Assembly (NCBI RefSeq): GCF_009618275.1
Contig: NZ_WIAD01000001.1
Coordinates: 62,001-126,000, forward strand
Origin: Roseimaritima sediminicola
GTDB lineage: Bacteria; Planctomycetota; Planctomycetia; Pirellulales; Pirellulaceae
Direction: 5' to 3'
Length of the DNA: 64,000 nt
The notes beneath the pieces were generated by a model. That model was not told the origin of the DNA. It saw nothing but the letters and a program-made list of their open reading frames with translations, and did no database searches. This document shows positions 8,599-15,576 of the stretch, piece by piece. The stretch's first letter is position 1, and each line of letters opens with the position of its first letter. The position numbers were made by a program, and so were the translations under genes.

Positions 8599-10065
8599 GT
8601 GGCCGCTGATACCCCCGCGCTTGTGAACGATCCCGCCTCGCCTCATATTGTCGTCGTCGGTGCCGGGCTGTCCGGCCTGACGACGGCGTTCTACTTGCAT
8701 CGCGACCTTCCCGGAGCTCGGCTGAGCGTTCTGGAGGCCAGCCCGCGCGTCGGTGGTGTCGTGCAGACGGAAACCGCCGATGGATTTCTGATCGAACATG
8801 GTGCGGACATGTTCTCCACCGAGCCGCCCGAAGCCCTGCAATTGTGTCGCGATCTGGGCGTCGAACAGGAATTAATCCTGACCAATGAATCCGGGCGCGG
8901 AGCAATGATTGCCCGCGGCCACCAGGTATATCCGGTCCCCGAAGGGTTCGTGCTGATGCGTCCCACGCGGACCGGTCCGATCCTGTCGACACCGTTGTTA
9001 TCGGCGAAGGGCAAACTGCGATTGCTGGGCGAACGCTGGGTCGCGGCCCGTGACAGCGAGGAAGACGAGAGCGTCGCGTCGTTTGTCGAGCGACGGCTGG
9101 GACGCGAAGTGCTCGAGCGGATCGTCCAGCCCCTGGTCGGAGGCATCTACACGGCCGACCCACGGCGGTTGAGCATGCAGGCGACCATGCCTCAGTTTGT
9201 CGCTATGGAGCGTGAGCACGGCAGCCTGGCCGCCGCGACAACGGCTCGGCACCGCGCCGGCGGTGACGGTCGCGAACGCAGCAGCAGCGGAGCCCGATAC
9301 GCTCAGTTCCGCGGCTTCCCCGGCGGGATGCGGCAGTGGTTCGAACGTCTGCAGGCCGCCCTCCCCGACGGCTGCGTGCAAACGTCCGCCAAACTGGATT
9401 CGCTCTCGCCCGCGGCCGGTCGCTGGCAGCTGCGCGTCGCAGGCGGCGACCGATCCTCCCGCCCAGAAAACATCGACGCCGACGCGGTGGTGCTGGCCGG
9501 GCCGGCGAAGATGTCCAGCGGCTTGCTGGAGGGCTTTGCGCCGGCGGCGACCGAGGCGCTTCGCGACATCGTGGCGGCCAGTTCGGTCATTCTGGTTTTG
9601 GGAGTGGCTGATAAAAACATTGCCCGCAAACCCAAGGCGTTCGGTTTGGTCGTCCCCGCGCGGGAGCGTCGCTCGATCCTGGCCTGCAGTTTCGCCAGTC
9701 ACAAATTCCCCGGTCGTGCTCCCGAGGGACACACCCTGATGCGAGTGTTCATGGGTGGGGCGCTGCAGCCAGAGTTGTGCGAGCGCAGTGACGAGGAATT
9801 GATCGAGTTAGCGCGAAGTGATCTGCAAGAATTAATTGGCTGGAACGGCCAAGCGAGACTGCAACGCGTGGTGCGTTGGAACGAAGCGATGCCGCAGTAC
9901 TTGCTCGGTCACCGGCAGCGAGTGGAACGAATCGAAGCGGCGCTCGAGCCGTATCCGACGTTGGCGATTGCCGGCAACAGCCTGCACGGTGTCGGGATCG
10001 CCCCGGTCGTCAGGACCGCGAAGCGCACAGCCAAGCGAGTGGTTGCGGCGGTTGTTGGTTGTTAG
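8599..10065 (+). CDS. hemG: oxygen-dependent protoporphyrinogen oxidase
   Basis: The 488-residue flavoprotein starts with GTG 8599. Residues 16-30 carry the FAD-binding beta-alpha-beta motif V-V-V-G-A-G-L-S-G-L. The E-A-S-P-R-V-G-G motif (about residue 50), the F-L-I-E-H-G-A-D-M-F segment, a central V-x-P-L-V-G-G-I-Y-T-A-D-P motif and the C-terminal L-A-I-A-G-N-S-L-H-G-V-G-I-A segment are characteristic of the HemY/PPOX family. That family oxidises protoporphyrinogen IX (or coproporphyrinogen III) with O2 in heme synthesis; which substrate cannot be decided here. No other heme gene is adjacent. The last codons and the stop lie inside a GTTGTTGGTTGTTAG heptamer array, so the C-terminus V-V-A-A-V-V-G-C is partly repeat-derived. 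Confidence 0.88.
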   Translation: MAADTPALVNDPASPHIVVVGAGLSGLTTAFYLHRDLPGARLSVLEASPRVGGVVQTETADGFLIEHGADMFSTEPPEALQLCRDLGVEQELILTNESGRGAMIARGHQVYPVPEGFVLMRPTRTGPILSTPLLSAKGKLRLLGERWVAARDSEEDESVASFVERRLGREVLERIVQPLVGGIYTADPRRLSMQATMPQFVAMEREHGSLAAATTARHRAGGDGRERSSSGARYAQFRGFPGGMRQWFERLQAALPDGCVQTSAKLDSLSPAAGRWQLRVAGGDRSSRPENIDADAVVLAGPAKMSSGLLEGFAPAATEALRDIVAASSVILVLGVADKNIARKPKAFGLVVPARERRSILACSFASHKFPGRAPEGHTLMRVFMGGALQPELCERSDEELIELARSDLQELIGWNGQARLQRVVRWNEAMPQYLLGHRQRVERIEAALEPYPTLAIAGNSLHGVGIAPVVRTAKRTAKRVVAAVVGC

Positions 10066-10119
10066 TTGATGGTTGTTGGTTGTTGGTTGATGGTTGTTGG
10101 TTGATGGTTGATGGTTCAA
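10051..10119 (+). repeat. degenerate TTGTTGG/TTGATGG heptamer array
   Basis: About nine to ten tandem 7-mers (TTGTTGG, TTGTTAG, TTGATGG variants) begin inside the last codons of hemG. TTGTTAG is the reverse complement of CTAACAA, the unit of the array at 10299-10429, so the two arrays face each other across a hairpin. Confidence 0.85.
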
Positions 10120-10209
10120 AGGGGGGCAGGGAATCCCGTTGTTGACTCCCCTCTCCCCGCCGGGCGGAACAGCGAGACAGCGCCGTACGGCAATCCCCCT
10201 CACCCCCGG

Positions 10210-10265
10210 CCCCTCTCCCCCACAGCCTGACTCGCTTGAGCTCGCCAGGCTGTGGGGGAGAGGGG
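10210..10265. repeat. perfect 20-bp inverted repeat, hairpin between heptamer arrays
   Basis: The arm at 10210-10229 (CCCCTCTCCCCCACAGCCTG) is the exact reverse complement of 10246-10265, with a 16-bp loop. It is related to the hairpin at 5686-5741. The position between hemG and the convergent exbD suggests a two-way transcription barrier. Confidence 0.85.
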
Positions 10266-10298
10266 AGAAAACGAGCTTTCGCAACTAACCGCCAACCG

Positions 10299-10429
10299 CT
10301 AACAACTAACAACTAACAACTAACAACTAACAACTAACAACTAACAACTAACAACTAACAACTAACAACTAACAACTAACAACTAACAACTAACAACTAA
10401 CAACTAACAACTAACAACTAACAACTAAC
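10299..10429 (+). repeat. CTAACAA heptanucleotide microsatellite
   Basis: About 18.7 perfect consecutive copies of the 7-mer CTAACAA span 131 bp with no mismatch visible until CTAACC at the right end. A perfect array of this length implies recent slippage and probable length variation between strains. It lies between the stops of convergent hemG and exbD. Confidence 0.95.
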
Positions 10430-10438
10430 CAACTGGGG

Positions 10439-10463
10439 ACCAAAGTCTGGCGACTTCAGCTAC
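10439..10463 (-). repeat. CTGGCGACTTCAGCTACG dispersed repeat overlapping the exbD stop
   Basis: This is one copy of a dispersed motif also found at 23250-23275 (with a degenerate second copy to 23290), near 45527-45567 and twice at 58238-58282. In the minus direction it reads CGTAGCTGAAGTCGCCAG. The TAG in CGTAGC is the stop codon of exbD (10460-10462). Confidence 0.85.
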
Positions 10464-10876
10464 GGGGCTGAGACAACGGCGAAGGCGGCGTTCCATAGAC
10501 CGGCTTCGGCGCTCAGCCTTAGGATCGGTTCGACTTTGCCGTAGGCGATTGTCCGGTCGGTGCGGATGCGGACCGCGGCGTCGGGGCCATGTTCTCCGCG
10601 GTGGCTTTCCAGCAACTGTTTCAGTCGCGGTTCGTCCGCCGGCTTGCCGCCGACCAACCAGCGGCCCTGTCCGTCGATATTGATGGTCAACACATCGGGC
10701 CGGACAGCGTCCCCGGCGTGGGTCGTGGCCGCCGGCAACGGCAGGGGCATTCGCGACTCCTGCCGGGCCAGATGGCTGGAAACCAGGAAGAAGATGATCA
10801 ACAGAAACACCACGTCGATCATCGGCGTCATATTCGTGGCCAGCCGTCCGTCTTGACTGTTGTGCGGAATGCGCAT
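10460..10876 (-). CDS. exbD: ExbD/TolR-type biopolymer transport protein
   Basis: The protein is 138 residues, the usual ExbD length. A short cytoplasmic N-terminus is followed by one transmembrane helix (about residues 19-36) that contains the M-I-D-V-V-F-L-L-I-I-F-F motif; Asp21 is the conserved proton-pathway residue. The periplasmic domain shows typical V-L-T-I-N-I-D and V-R-I-R-T-D-R strands. With ExbB it forms the proton-driven inner-membrane motor that energises TonB-dependent or Tol-type outer-membrane processes. exbB lies 11 bp upstream on the same strand; no tonB is adjacent. The stop codon is supplied by a dispersed repeat. Confidence 0.9.
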   Translation of the reverse strand: MRIPHNSQDGRLATNMTPMIDVVFLLIIFFLVSSHLARQESRMPLPLPAATTHAGDAVRPDVLTINIDGQGRWLVGGKPADEPRLKQLLESHRGEHGPDAAVRIRTDRTIAYGKVEPILRLSAEAGLWNAAFAVVSAP

Positions 10877-10887
10877 CGTGGGTCCGC

Positions 10888-11802
10888 CTAATCCTGGGGC
10901 GGCGGCGGTGGACTGGTCGGCCCCCGTCGCGGCGGCGGTTCCGGAGACCGCGGCGGAGCAGGCGAACTGCCGCTGGCACCGGCGGCCGGTCGACTGGCGG
11001 GGCCGCCGGCAGGCGGTTTGGACGGAGGCGGCTTGGGCGGTCCGGCGGCTCTTCCACTGCGCCCCGGTGGGCGCCGTTTGACCGGCGCCAGGGCGTGCTG
11101 GGACTGGTACGCCGATTCCGCGATCAGGCTATCGACGCGGTTGCGGAACACGGCATAGGCGGCCAGCGAGGGGATGGCCACAACCAGACCGCCGACCGTG
11201 GTCACAAGCGCCTGGTAGATGCCTTCGGCCAGATCGCCGGCCCCGGCCGCGCCCTGCGAACCGGCCACCTGTTGGAAGGCGAAGATCATCCCGGTCACGG
11301 TCCCGAGCAGTCCGACCATGGGGGCGATGTTGCCGATGACCGACAGGTATTCGACGCGGCGCATCAAGCGTGCCGACTGGTCGGCCAACCCGTCCTCCAC
11401 CGCCTTCTCGACTTCGCGCCAACCGTATTCGACTTCCGCCAACCCGCTCAGCAGCGCGAAACTCAGCACGCTGGGCTGGCGTCGGCAAGCGGCATCGGCG
11501 TCGGGCACTCGGCCGGTCAATAGTGCCTGCCGCACGGCATCGGACAGCCCCTCGGGCAGGATCTCTTTCTTGCGCAGCGTCATGATCTGGTCAAAGATCA
11601 AGTAGGCCGCCGAAACGCTCAGCGCAAACAACAGGACGACGATGGCCACGCCGAGGATACCGCCGCTGAACACGATGTCCAGAAAACCATCAGAGCCGTC
11701 CGGAGCTCCGGCGCTGTCGCCCGCGGCGGTTTGCTGGCCCAGGATGACCGTCGGCCTCCAAGCCTCCATCGCGGCCGTGCAGAGCGGATTCAGTGCGGTC
11801 AT
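10888..11802 (-). CDS. exbB: MotA/TolQ/ExbB proton channel family protein
   Basis: ATG 11802 (preceded in frame by GTG 11805) gives 304 residues. There is an N-terminal segment, then a transmembrane helix at about 46-70, a cytoplasmic region, and two further helices at about 150-178 (G-N-I-A-P-M-V-G-L-L-G-T-V-T-G-M-I) and 193-220 (G-I-Y-Q-A-L-V-T-T-V-G-G-L-V-V-A-I-P), which are the ExbB/TolQ signature segments. The C-terminal 70 residues form an unusual Pro-rich tail (repeated P-P-K-P-P-P, S-P-E-P-P-P, S-P-P-P-P-P) that standard ExbB lacks and that may bind a partner. It pairs with the downstream exbD as a proton-driven energiser. Confidence 0.88.
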   Translation of the reverse strand: MTALNPLCTAAMEAWRPTVILGQQTAAGDSAGAPDGSDGFLDIVFSGGILGVAIVVLLFALSVSAAYLIFDQIMTLRKKEILPEGLSDAVRQALLTGRVPDADAACRRQPSVLSFALLSGLAEVEYGWREVEKAVEDGLADQSARLMRRVEYLSVIGNIAPMVGLLGTVTGMIFAFQQVAGSQGAAGAGDLAEGIYQALVTTVGGLVVAIPSLAAYAVFRNRVDSLIAESAYQSQHALAPVKRRPPGRSGRAAGPPKPPPSKPPAGGPASRPAAGASGSSPAPPRSPEPPPRRGPTSPPPPPQD

Positions 11803-11877
11803 CACGCTTCGTCTCGGTGTTTAAATTTTGCAAAAAAACGTCGGGGCGGCCACCTGCCATTCGCTGGTGGCAACGCG

Positions 11878-13263
11878 TCATTCGCTGGCCGATAGACGCT
11901 CGGTCCAGTACTGGATCTGCGAACGCACGCGAGCCGGCGCCGTGGATCCTTCGCTGGTGAAGGCTTCGATGGCGTTGCGCGTTCCCAATACGTCGCGCAC
12001 CGACTCGTCCAGTTCCGGAGCGTGTTTTTGAAGCACGTCCAGCGGCAATTCGGCCAACGTCACCTTTCGCTGCATCGCTTCGCCCACGATCGCACCGACC
12101 AAGTGGTGAGCGCGACGCTGGGGCATGCCGGCGGCGATCATATGTTCCATCAACGTCGTCGCATCCAGGTACCCTTCCTCGATCTGGGCGGCGATGCGTT
12201 CCCGTTGCAGTTCCGCGCCGGCGACCAGCGGTGCGGCCAACTGCAGACAGATTTGGATCGTATCGAAGGAATCGAACAGCGGCGGTTTGTCCTCTTGAAG
12301 ATCACGGTTATAAGCCAGCGGCAGCCCCTTGGTCAGGATCATCAGGGTTTGCAGATTGCCCATCACGCGAGCCGCCTTGCCGCGGGTCAACTCCAGTACG
12401 TCCGGATTGACTTTCTGCGGCATGATGCTGCTGCCGGTACAGAAAGCGTGCGGACACTGGATGAAGCCGAATTCCACGGTGCTCCACAAAATCCACTCTT
12501 CGGCCCAGCCCGACAGATGGGTCGCGATCACGCTCAGCACGAACGCGCTTTCCAACACGAAGTCCCGGTCGCTGCTGGTGTCGAGGCTGTTGCGCGTGAT
12601 GCCGGCAAAGCCCAACTCGCCCGCCGTCCGGTGGCGATCGATCGGCAAACTTGTTCCGGCCACCGCGGCCACGCCCAAACTGCTCTGGTTCACTCGCTGG
12701 ATGCAATCGGCGATTCGCTCGCGATCCCGCTGGAACTTTTCGATATAGGCCAGCCAGTAGTGGGGGGCGAGCACGGGCTGGGCGCGTTGCAGGTGCGTGT
12801 AGGCCGGCAGCACGACGTCGAAGTCTTTCTCACAGCGTCCCAGGAACGCCCGCTGGACCTCGGCCAGCAACTGGTCGGTCTGCTCGAGCGCCTCCCGGAC
12901 CCACATCCGAAAATCGGTGCTGACCTGGTCGTTGCGGCTGCGCGCGGTGTGCAGTTTGCGGCCAACATCGCCCAGGCGATCGATCAACGCCTGCTCGATG
13001 TGCATGTGGATGTCTTCCAGCTCGAACCGCATCGGCATCGATCCGCTGTCCAGCTCGCCGCGGATCTCCTCGAGCGCCTGACAGATCGCCTCGCATTCCT
13101 CGTCAGAAATCAAGCCCTGCCCGGCCAACATCTGGGCGTGGGCCTTGGAACCGCGAATATCTTGGTGGTACAAGCGGCGGTCAAAACTGATGCTTTCGGC
13201 GAACTGTTCGACGCGAGAGTCCGTTCCCTCGCTGAATACACCGCCTCGTGAAGGACTTTCCAA
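11878..13263 (-). CDS. argH: argininosuccinate lyase
   Basis: The 461-residue cytosolic enzyme cleaves argininosuccinate to arginine and fumarate, the last step of arginine synthesis. The N-terminal G-V-F-S-E-G-T-D-S-R-V-E-Q-F-A-E-S-I-S motif, H-T-A-R-S-R-N-D-Q-V, T-H-L-Q-R-A-Q-P, and the fumarase/lyase superfamily signature G-S-S-I-M-P-Q-K-V-N-P-D (about residues 275-287) are all present, and length is normal. No ATG is available at the N-terminus; the start that keeps the conserved N-terminal block is TTG 13263. No other arginine genes are adjacent. It is divergent from the SDR gene at 13422. Confidence 0.95.
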   Translation of the reverse strand: MESPSRGGVFSEGTDSRVEQFAESISFDRRLYHQDIRGSKAHAQMLAGQGLISDEECEAICQALEEIRGELDSGSMPMRFELEDIHMHIEQALIDRLGDVGRKLHTARSRNDQVSTDFRMWVREALEQTDQLLAEVQRAFLGRCEKDFDVVLPAYTHLQRAQPVLAPHYWLAYIEKFQRDRERIADCIQRVNQSSLGVAAVAGTSLPIDRHRTAGELGFAGITRNSLDTSSDRDFVLESAFVLSVIATHLSGWAEEWILWSTVEFGFIQCPHAFCTGSSIMPQKVNPDVLELTRGKAARVMGNLQTLMILTKGLPLAYNRDLQEDKPPLFDSFDTIQICLQLAAPLVAGAELQRERIAAQIEEGYLDATTLMEHMIAAGMPQRRAHHLVGAIVGEAMQRKVTLAELPLDVLQKHAPELDESVRDVLGTRNAIEAFTSEGSTAPARVRSQIQYWTERLSASE

Positions 13264-13421
13264 AGGTAGGTTCCCGTGGCTTGATCTGGAAAAAAACGTG
13301 CGTATCCGGCGGGCGCGGCCTTGGCATCGATGCAGGCTCCGACCGATAAGGCAACTAGAATGGCCGCTGCGGTCGCCGGGACCGTAGTGTATGGGGTTTT
13401 AAATCAAGAGGAAACTACGGC

Positions 13422-14453
13422 GTGAGCACTGCGATTGTTACGGGAGCGACCGGCTTTATCGGCACGCGGTTGTGCGAGCGTTTATTGGCCGAAGGCTGGC
13501 GGGTGCGAGCGACGGTGCGCCAGTCCTCGCGAGCCGAAGAGCTCCGCGACCGCGGCGTCGAATTGGTGCCCTGCGACCTTTCCCAGGAGGGGCTCAGCAC
13601 GGCCGGCCTGCAGGACGTCGAGGTGGTTTTCCACCTGGCCGGGCTGACCACCAGCGCGGACCTCGCCCGGCTGCGCAAGGTGAATCGCGACGGTACCCGG
13701 CGATTGGCCGAATCCCTTCGCCGGGCCAGCAACCCGCCGCGGGTGCTGCACGTGTCCTCGATCGCCGCCAGCGGTCCCGGGCTCCGTCAACAGGTTCGCC
13801 GCGGCGACGAGCCACCGGTGCCGATTTCCAACTACGGCCGCAGCAAACTGGAAGGCGAACGGGCGATTGCCGAACTGGCGGAGCACTGCCCGATCACCAT
13901 TGTGCGACCGGGCGTGGTGTTTGGTCCCGGCGACAAAGAAGGTTTTCGCATCGCTGCCCCGATCGCTAAAACCGGCATCCACTTCGTTCCGGGCTGGCGG
14001 ACGCCGGCACTCAGCGTGGTCTATGTGGAAGACTTGGTCACCATCATGCTCAGAGCCGCCGCCGACGGGGCTAGGCTGGAGGCATCGTTACCGGATGCCC
14101 TGGTCGGTCCGGGCGTCTACACCGCCGCTTGCGACGCTCACCCCACCTATGCCCAATGGGGACGGATGATCGGAACGGCTATGGGACGACGCGCCCGGGT
14201 GATGCCGATTCCGCCCCGACCGGCCAAGGTGGCCGGCTGGGTCGCCGGGAAACTGGGCAGCGGCTCGCTGCACCTGGATAAGATTCGCGAAGCCCAGGTG
14301 CCCAGCTGGGCGTATTTCGACCCGCAACTCGCTTCGCAGCTGAGTTTCCACTTCGAAGCGACATTGGAGGAGCAACTGGAGCAAACGATTCGCTGGTACC
14401 GCGAACAAGGCTGGCTGAAACCAAACCATGGCCGTGCCGCAGCGTCGGCCTAG
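13422..14453 (+). CDS. NAD(P)-dependent epimerase/dehydratase (extended SDR)
   Basis: It starts at GTG 13422 after an AGAGGAAAC ribosome-binding region and encodes 343 residues. Residues 8-14 are the nucleotide-binding G-A-T-G-F-I-G motif. The catalytic Y-G-R-S-K (Tyr138, Lys142) and the R-P-G-V-V-F-G-P-G segment place it in the extended short-chain dehydrogenase family that acts on nucleotide sugars, dihydroflavonol-type compounds or sterols. The N-terminal sequence is also compatible with a 3-beta-HSD-like subgroup. Substrate is not predictable; no sugar or lipid pathway gene is adjacent. Confidence 0.85.
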   Translation: MSTAIVTGATGFIGTRLCERLLAEGWRVRATVRQSSRAEELRDRGVELVPCDLSQEGLSTAGLQDVEVVFHLAGLTTSADLARLRKVNRDGTRRLAESLRRASNPPRVLHVSSIAASGPGLRQQVRRGDEPPVPISNYGRSKLEGERAIAELAEHCPITIVRPGVVFGPGDKEGFRIAAPIAKTGIHFVPGWRTPALSVVYVEDLVTIMLRAAADGARLEASLPDALVGPGVYTAACDAHPTYAQWGRMIGTAMGRRARVMPIPPRPAKVAGWVAGKLGSGSLHLDKIREAQVPSWAYFDPQLASQLSFHFEATLEEQLEQTIRWYREQGWLKPNHGRAAASA

Positions 14454-14501
14454 GCCGCCAAGACATCACTCAGCCCCTCTTGGCGGAGGTTTCCCCCGTG
14501 C

Positions 14502-14720
14502 CTACAGGTACCAAGCTACGCCGGCGATGGCCAAAGCGGCGATCGCCAACACGACCAGGTAGCTGAGGGCGACCAGGGCGAACGGCGCGGAGCTTTCCAT
14601 CGGCTCGTCTTCGGCGTGCATCGCTTTGCTGACCGATTCAGAAATCGTGTCGTGATGCTCGTCGCCGGATTCGGGCCGGTCGGCAGAGGTCGGATGTTGG
14701 GTATGTGCAGGTGCGCTCAT
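14502..14720 (-). CDS. small single-pass membrane protein of unknown function
   Basis: ATG 14720 is preceded by AAAGGAG at proper spacing, which favours it over longer frames. The 72-residue product has a His/Asp/Glu-rich soluble N-terminal half (H-T-Q-H-P, D-E-H-H-D) and one C-terminal transmembrane helix (A-L-V-A-L-S-Y-L-V-V-L-A-I-A-A-L-A-I-A-G) ending W-Y-L. I do not recognise a family. It lies 234 bp downstream of a DUF1328 gene on the same strand, so the two may be co-transcribed. Confidence 0.6.
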   Translation of the reverse strand: MSAPAHTQHPTSADRPESGDEHHDTISESVSKAMHAEDEPMESSAPFALVALSYLVVLAIAALAIAGVAWYL

Positions 14721-14954
14721 CACTTGGAACTCCTTTTTAGAAATCTCTTGCGGTTTATCCACCAGGCCGCCATGGCCGTCCGCGGACTGCGGACCGCCAC
14801 GGCCGGGTGACTTGCTTTCGCCCGTTCCGGTGCTCCCCACCGAAACGGGTGTTTCTTGCCGGTTGGGGAGGCCGGCGGCGGTAACGCCCCGTGCTCGAAC
14901 ACACGTTCGCCCTTCCGTCACCTTCTCCCGCTGGCTCCCCACCCTTGGCCGGCT

Positions 14955-15122
14955 CTACGTCGTGCGGCGCATCAACTGGGCCAATAGGCTCAGGACGAAC
15001 AGAACGAGGAACACGAAGAACAGGATCTGCGCGATCCCTGCGGCGCCGGCCATGATGTTGCCAAAGCCGAACAGCCCAGCGACCAACGCGATGACCAAAA
15101 ATACAGCTGCCCAGTAAAGCAT
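14955..15122 (-). CDS. DUF1328 (YtjA-type) small membrane protein
   Basis: The gene encodes 55 residues starting [20 protein letters not shown]. Two hydrophobic helices are separated by [15 protein letters not shown]. This is the DUF1328/YtjA pattern and exact family length. A GGAG element precedes ATG 15122. These proteins are widespread, often near stress genes, and have no established biochemical function. A 23-bp tandem array lies 73 bp upstream of the start. Confidence 0.8.
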   Translation of the reverse strand: MLYWAAVFLVIALVAGLFGFGNIMAGAAGIAQILFFVFLVLFVLSLLAQLMRRTT

Positions 15123-15194
15123 GGGTTGTCTCCAAAAATTGTTGGGGATGGCGGACCGAACCGAAAACGCTCGGCTGTCCAGCGGACACAGAGT

Positions 15195-15322
15195 GCAAAG
15201 TGCATGCCAGATACAGCGCAAAGTGCATGCCAGATACAGCGCAAAGTGCATGCCAGATACAGCGCAAAGCGCATGCCACCCGAGGGGCAAAGTGCATGCC
15301 GCATCAAAGGCAAAGCACCTGC
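15195..15322 (+). repeat. 23-bp tandem repeat, about 5-6 units, with GCATGC cores
   Basis: Units start at 15195, 15218, 15241, 15264, 15287 and 15310. The first three are identical (GCAAAGTGCATGCC plus AGATACAGC); the fourth and fifth keep GCAAAG and GCATGCC but diverge in the second half; the sixth is strongly degenerate. The spacing of exactly 23 bp is about two helical turns, so the cores face the same side of the DNA. The array lies between the divergent DUF1328 gene and sigma-54 regulator gene. Confidence 0.9.
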
Positions 15323-15576
15323 CGACGAACCTTCCCAGCCCTCATCCGGCGGCCCCAGCAGTGCCGCATCCGGACCGGCGGGGACCTGGCCCAGGGGGAC
15401 CAATCCGGTGATAATCCCGCCGGAACCGAGCTCTGACACGTCGCATGCCGAGGCAATAAAGAGTAAAACAACGACTACGAGACCGGCCCGGCTGGGGGCA
15501 GCCCGTCGTTTCGGGTAAAAATAAATTCGACATACACCACTCTGCGGTTTCTTCCACAGCAAGGGATTTCAAATCG

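Noticed and set aside
10299-10429. CRISPR or telomere-like array for the CTAACAA repeats
   Set aside because: A 7-bp unit with no spacers is a microsatellite; the location between two genes and the absence of cas genes rule out CRISPR, and bacterial linear-end function is not suggested.
15195-15322. CRISPR array
   Set aside because: The units are contiguous without unique spacers, only the short cores are conserved, and no cas gene is nearby.
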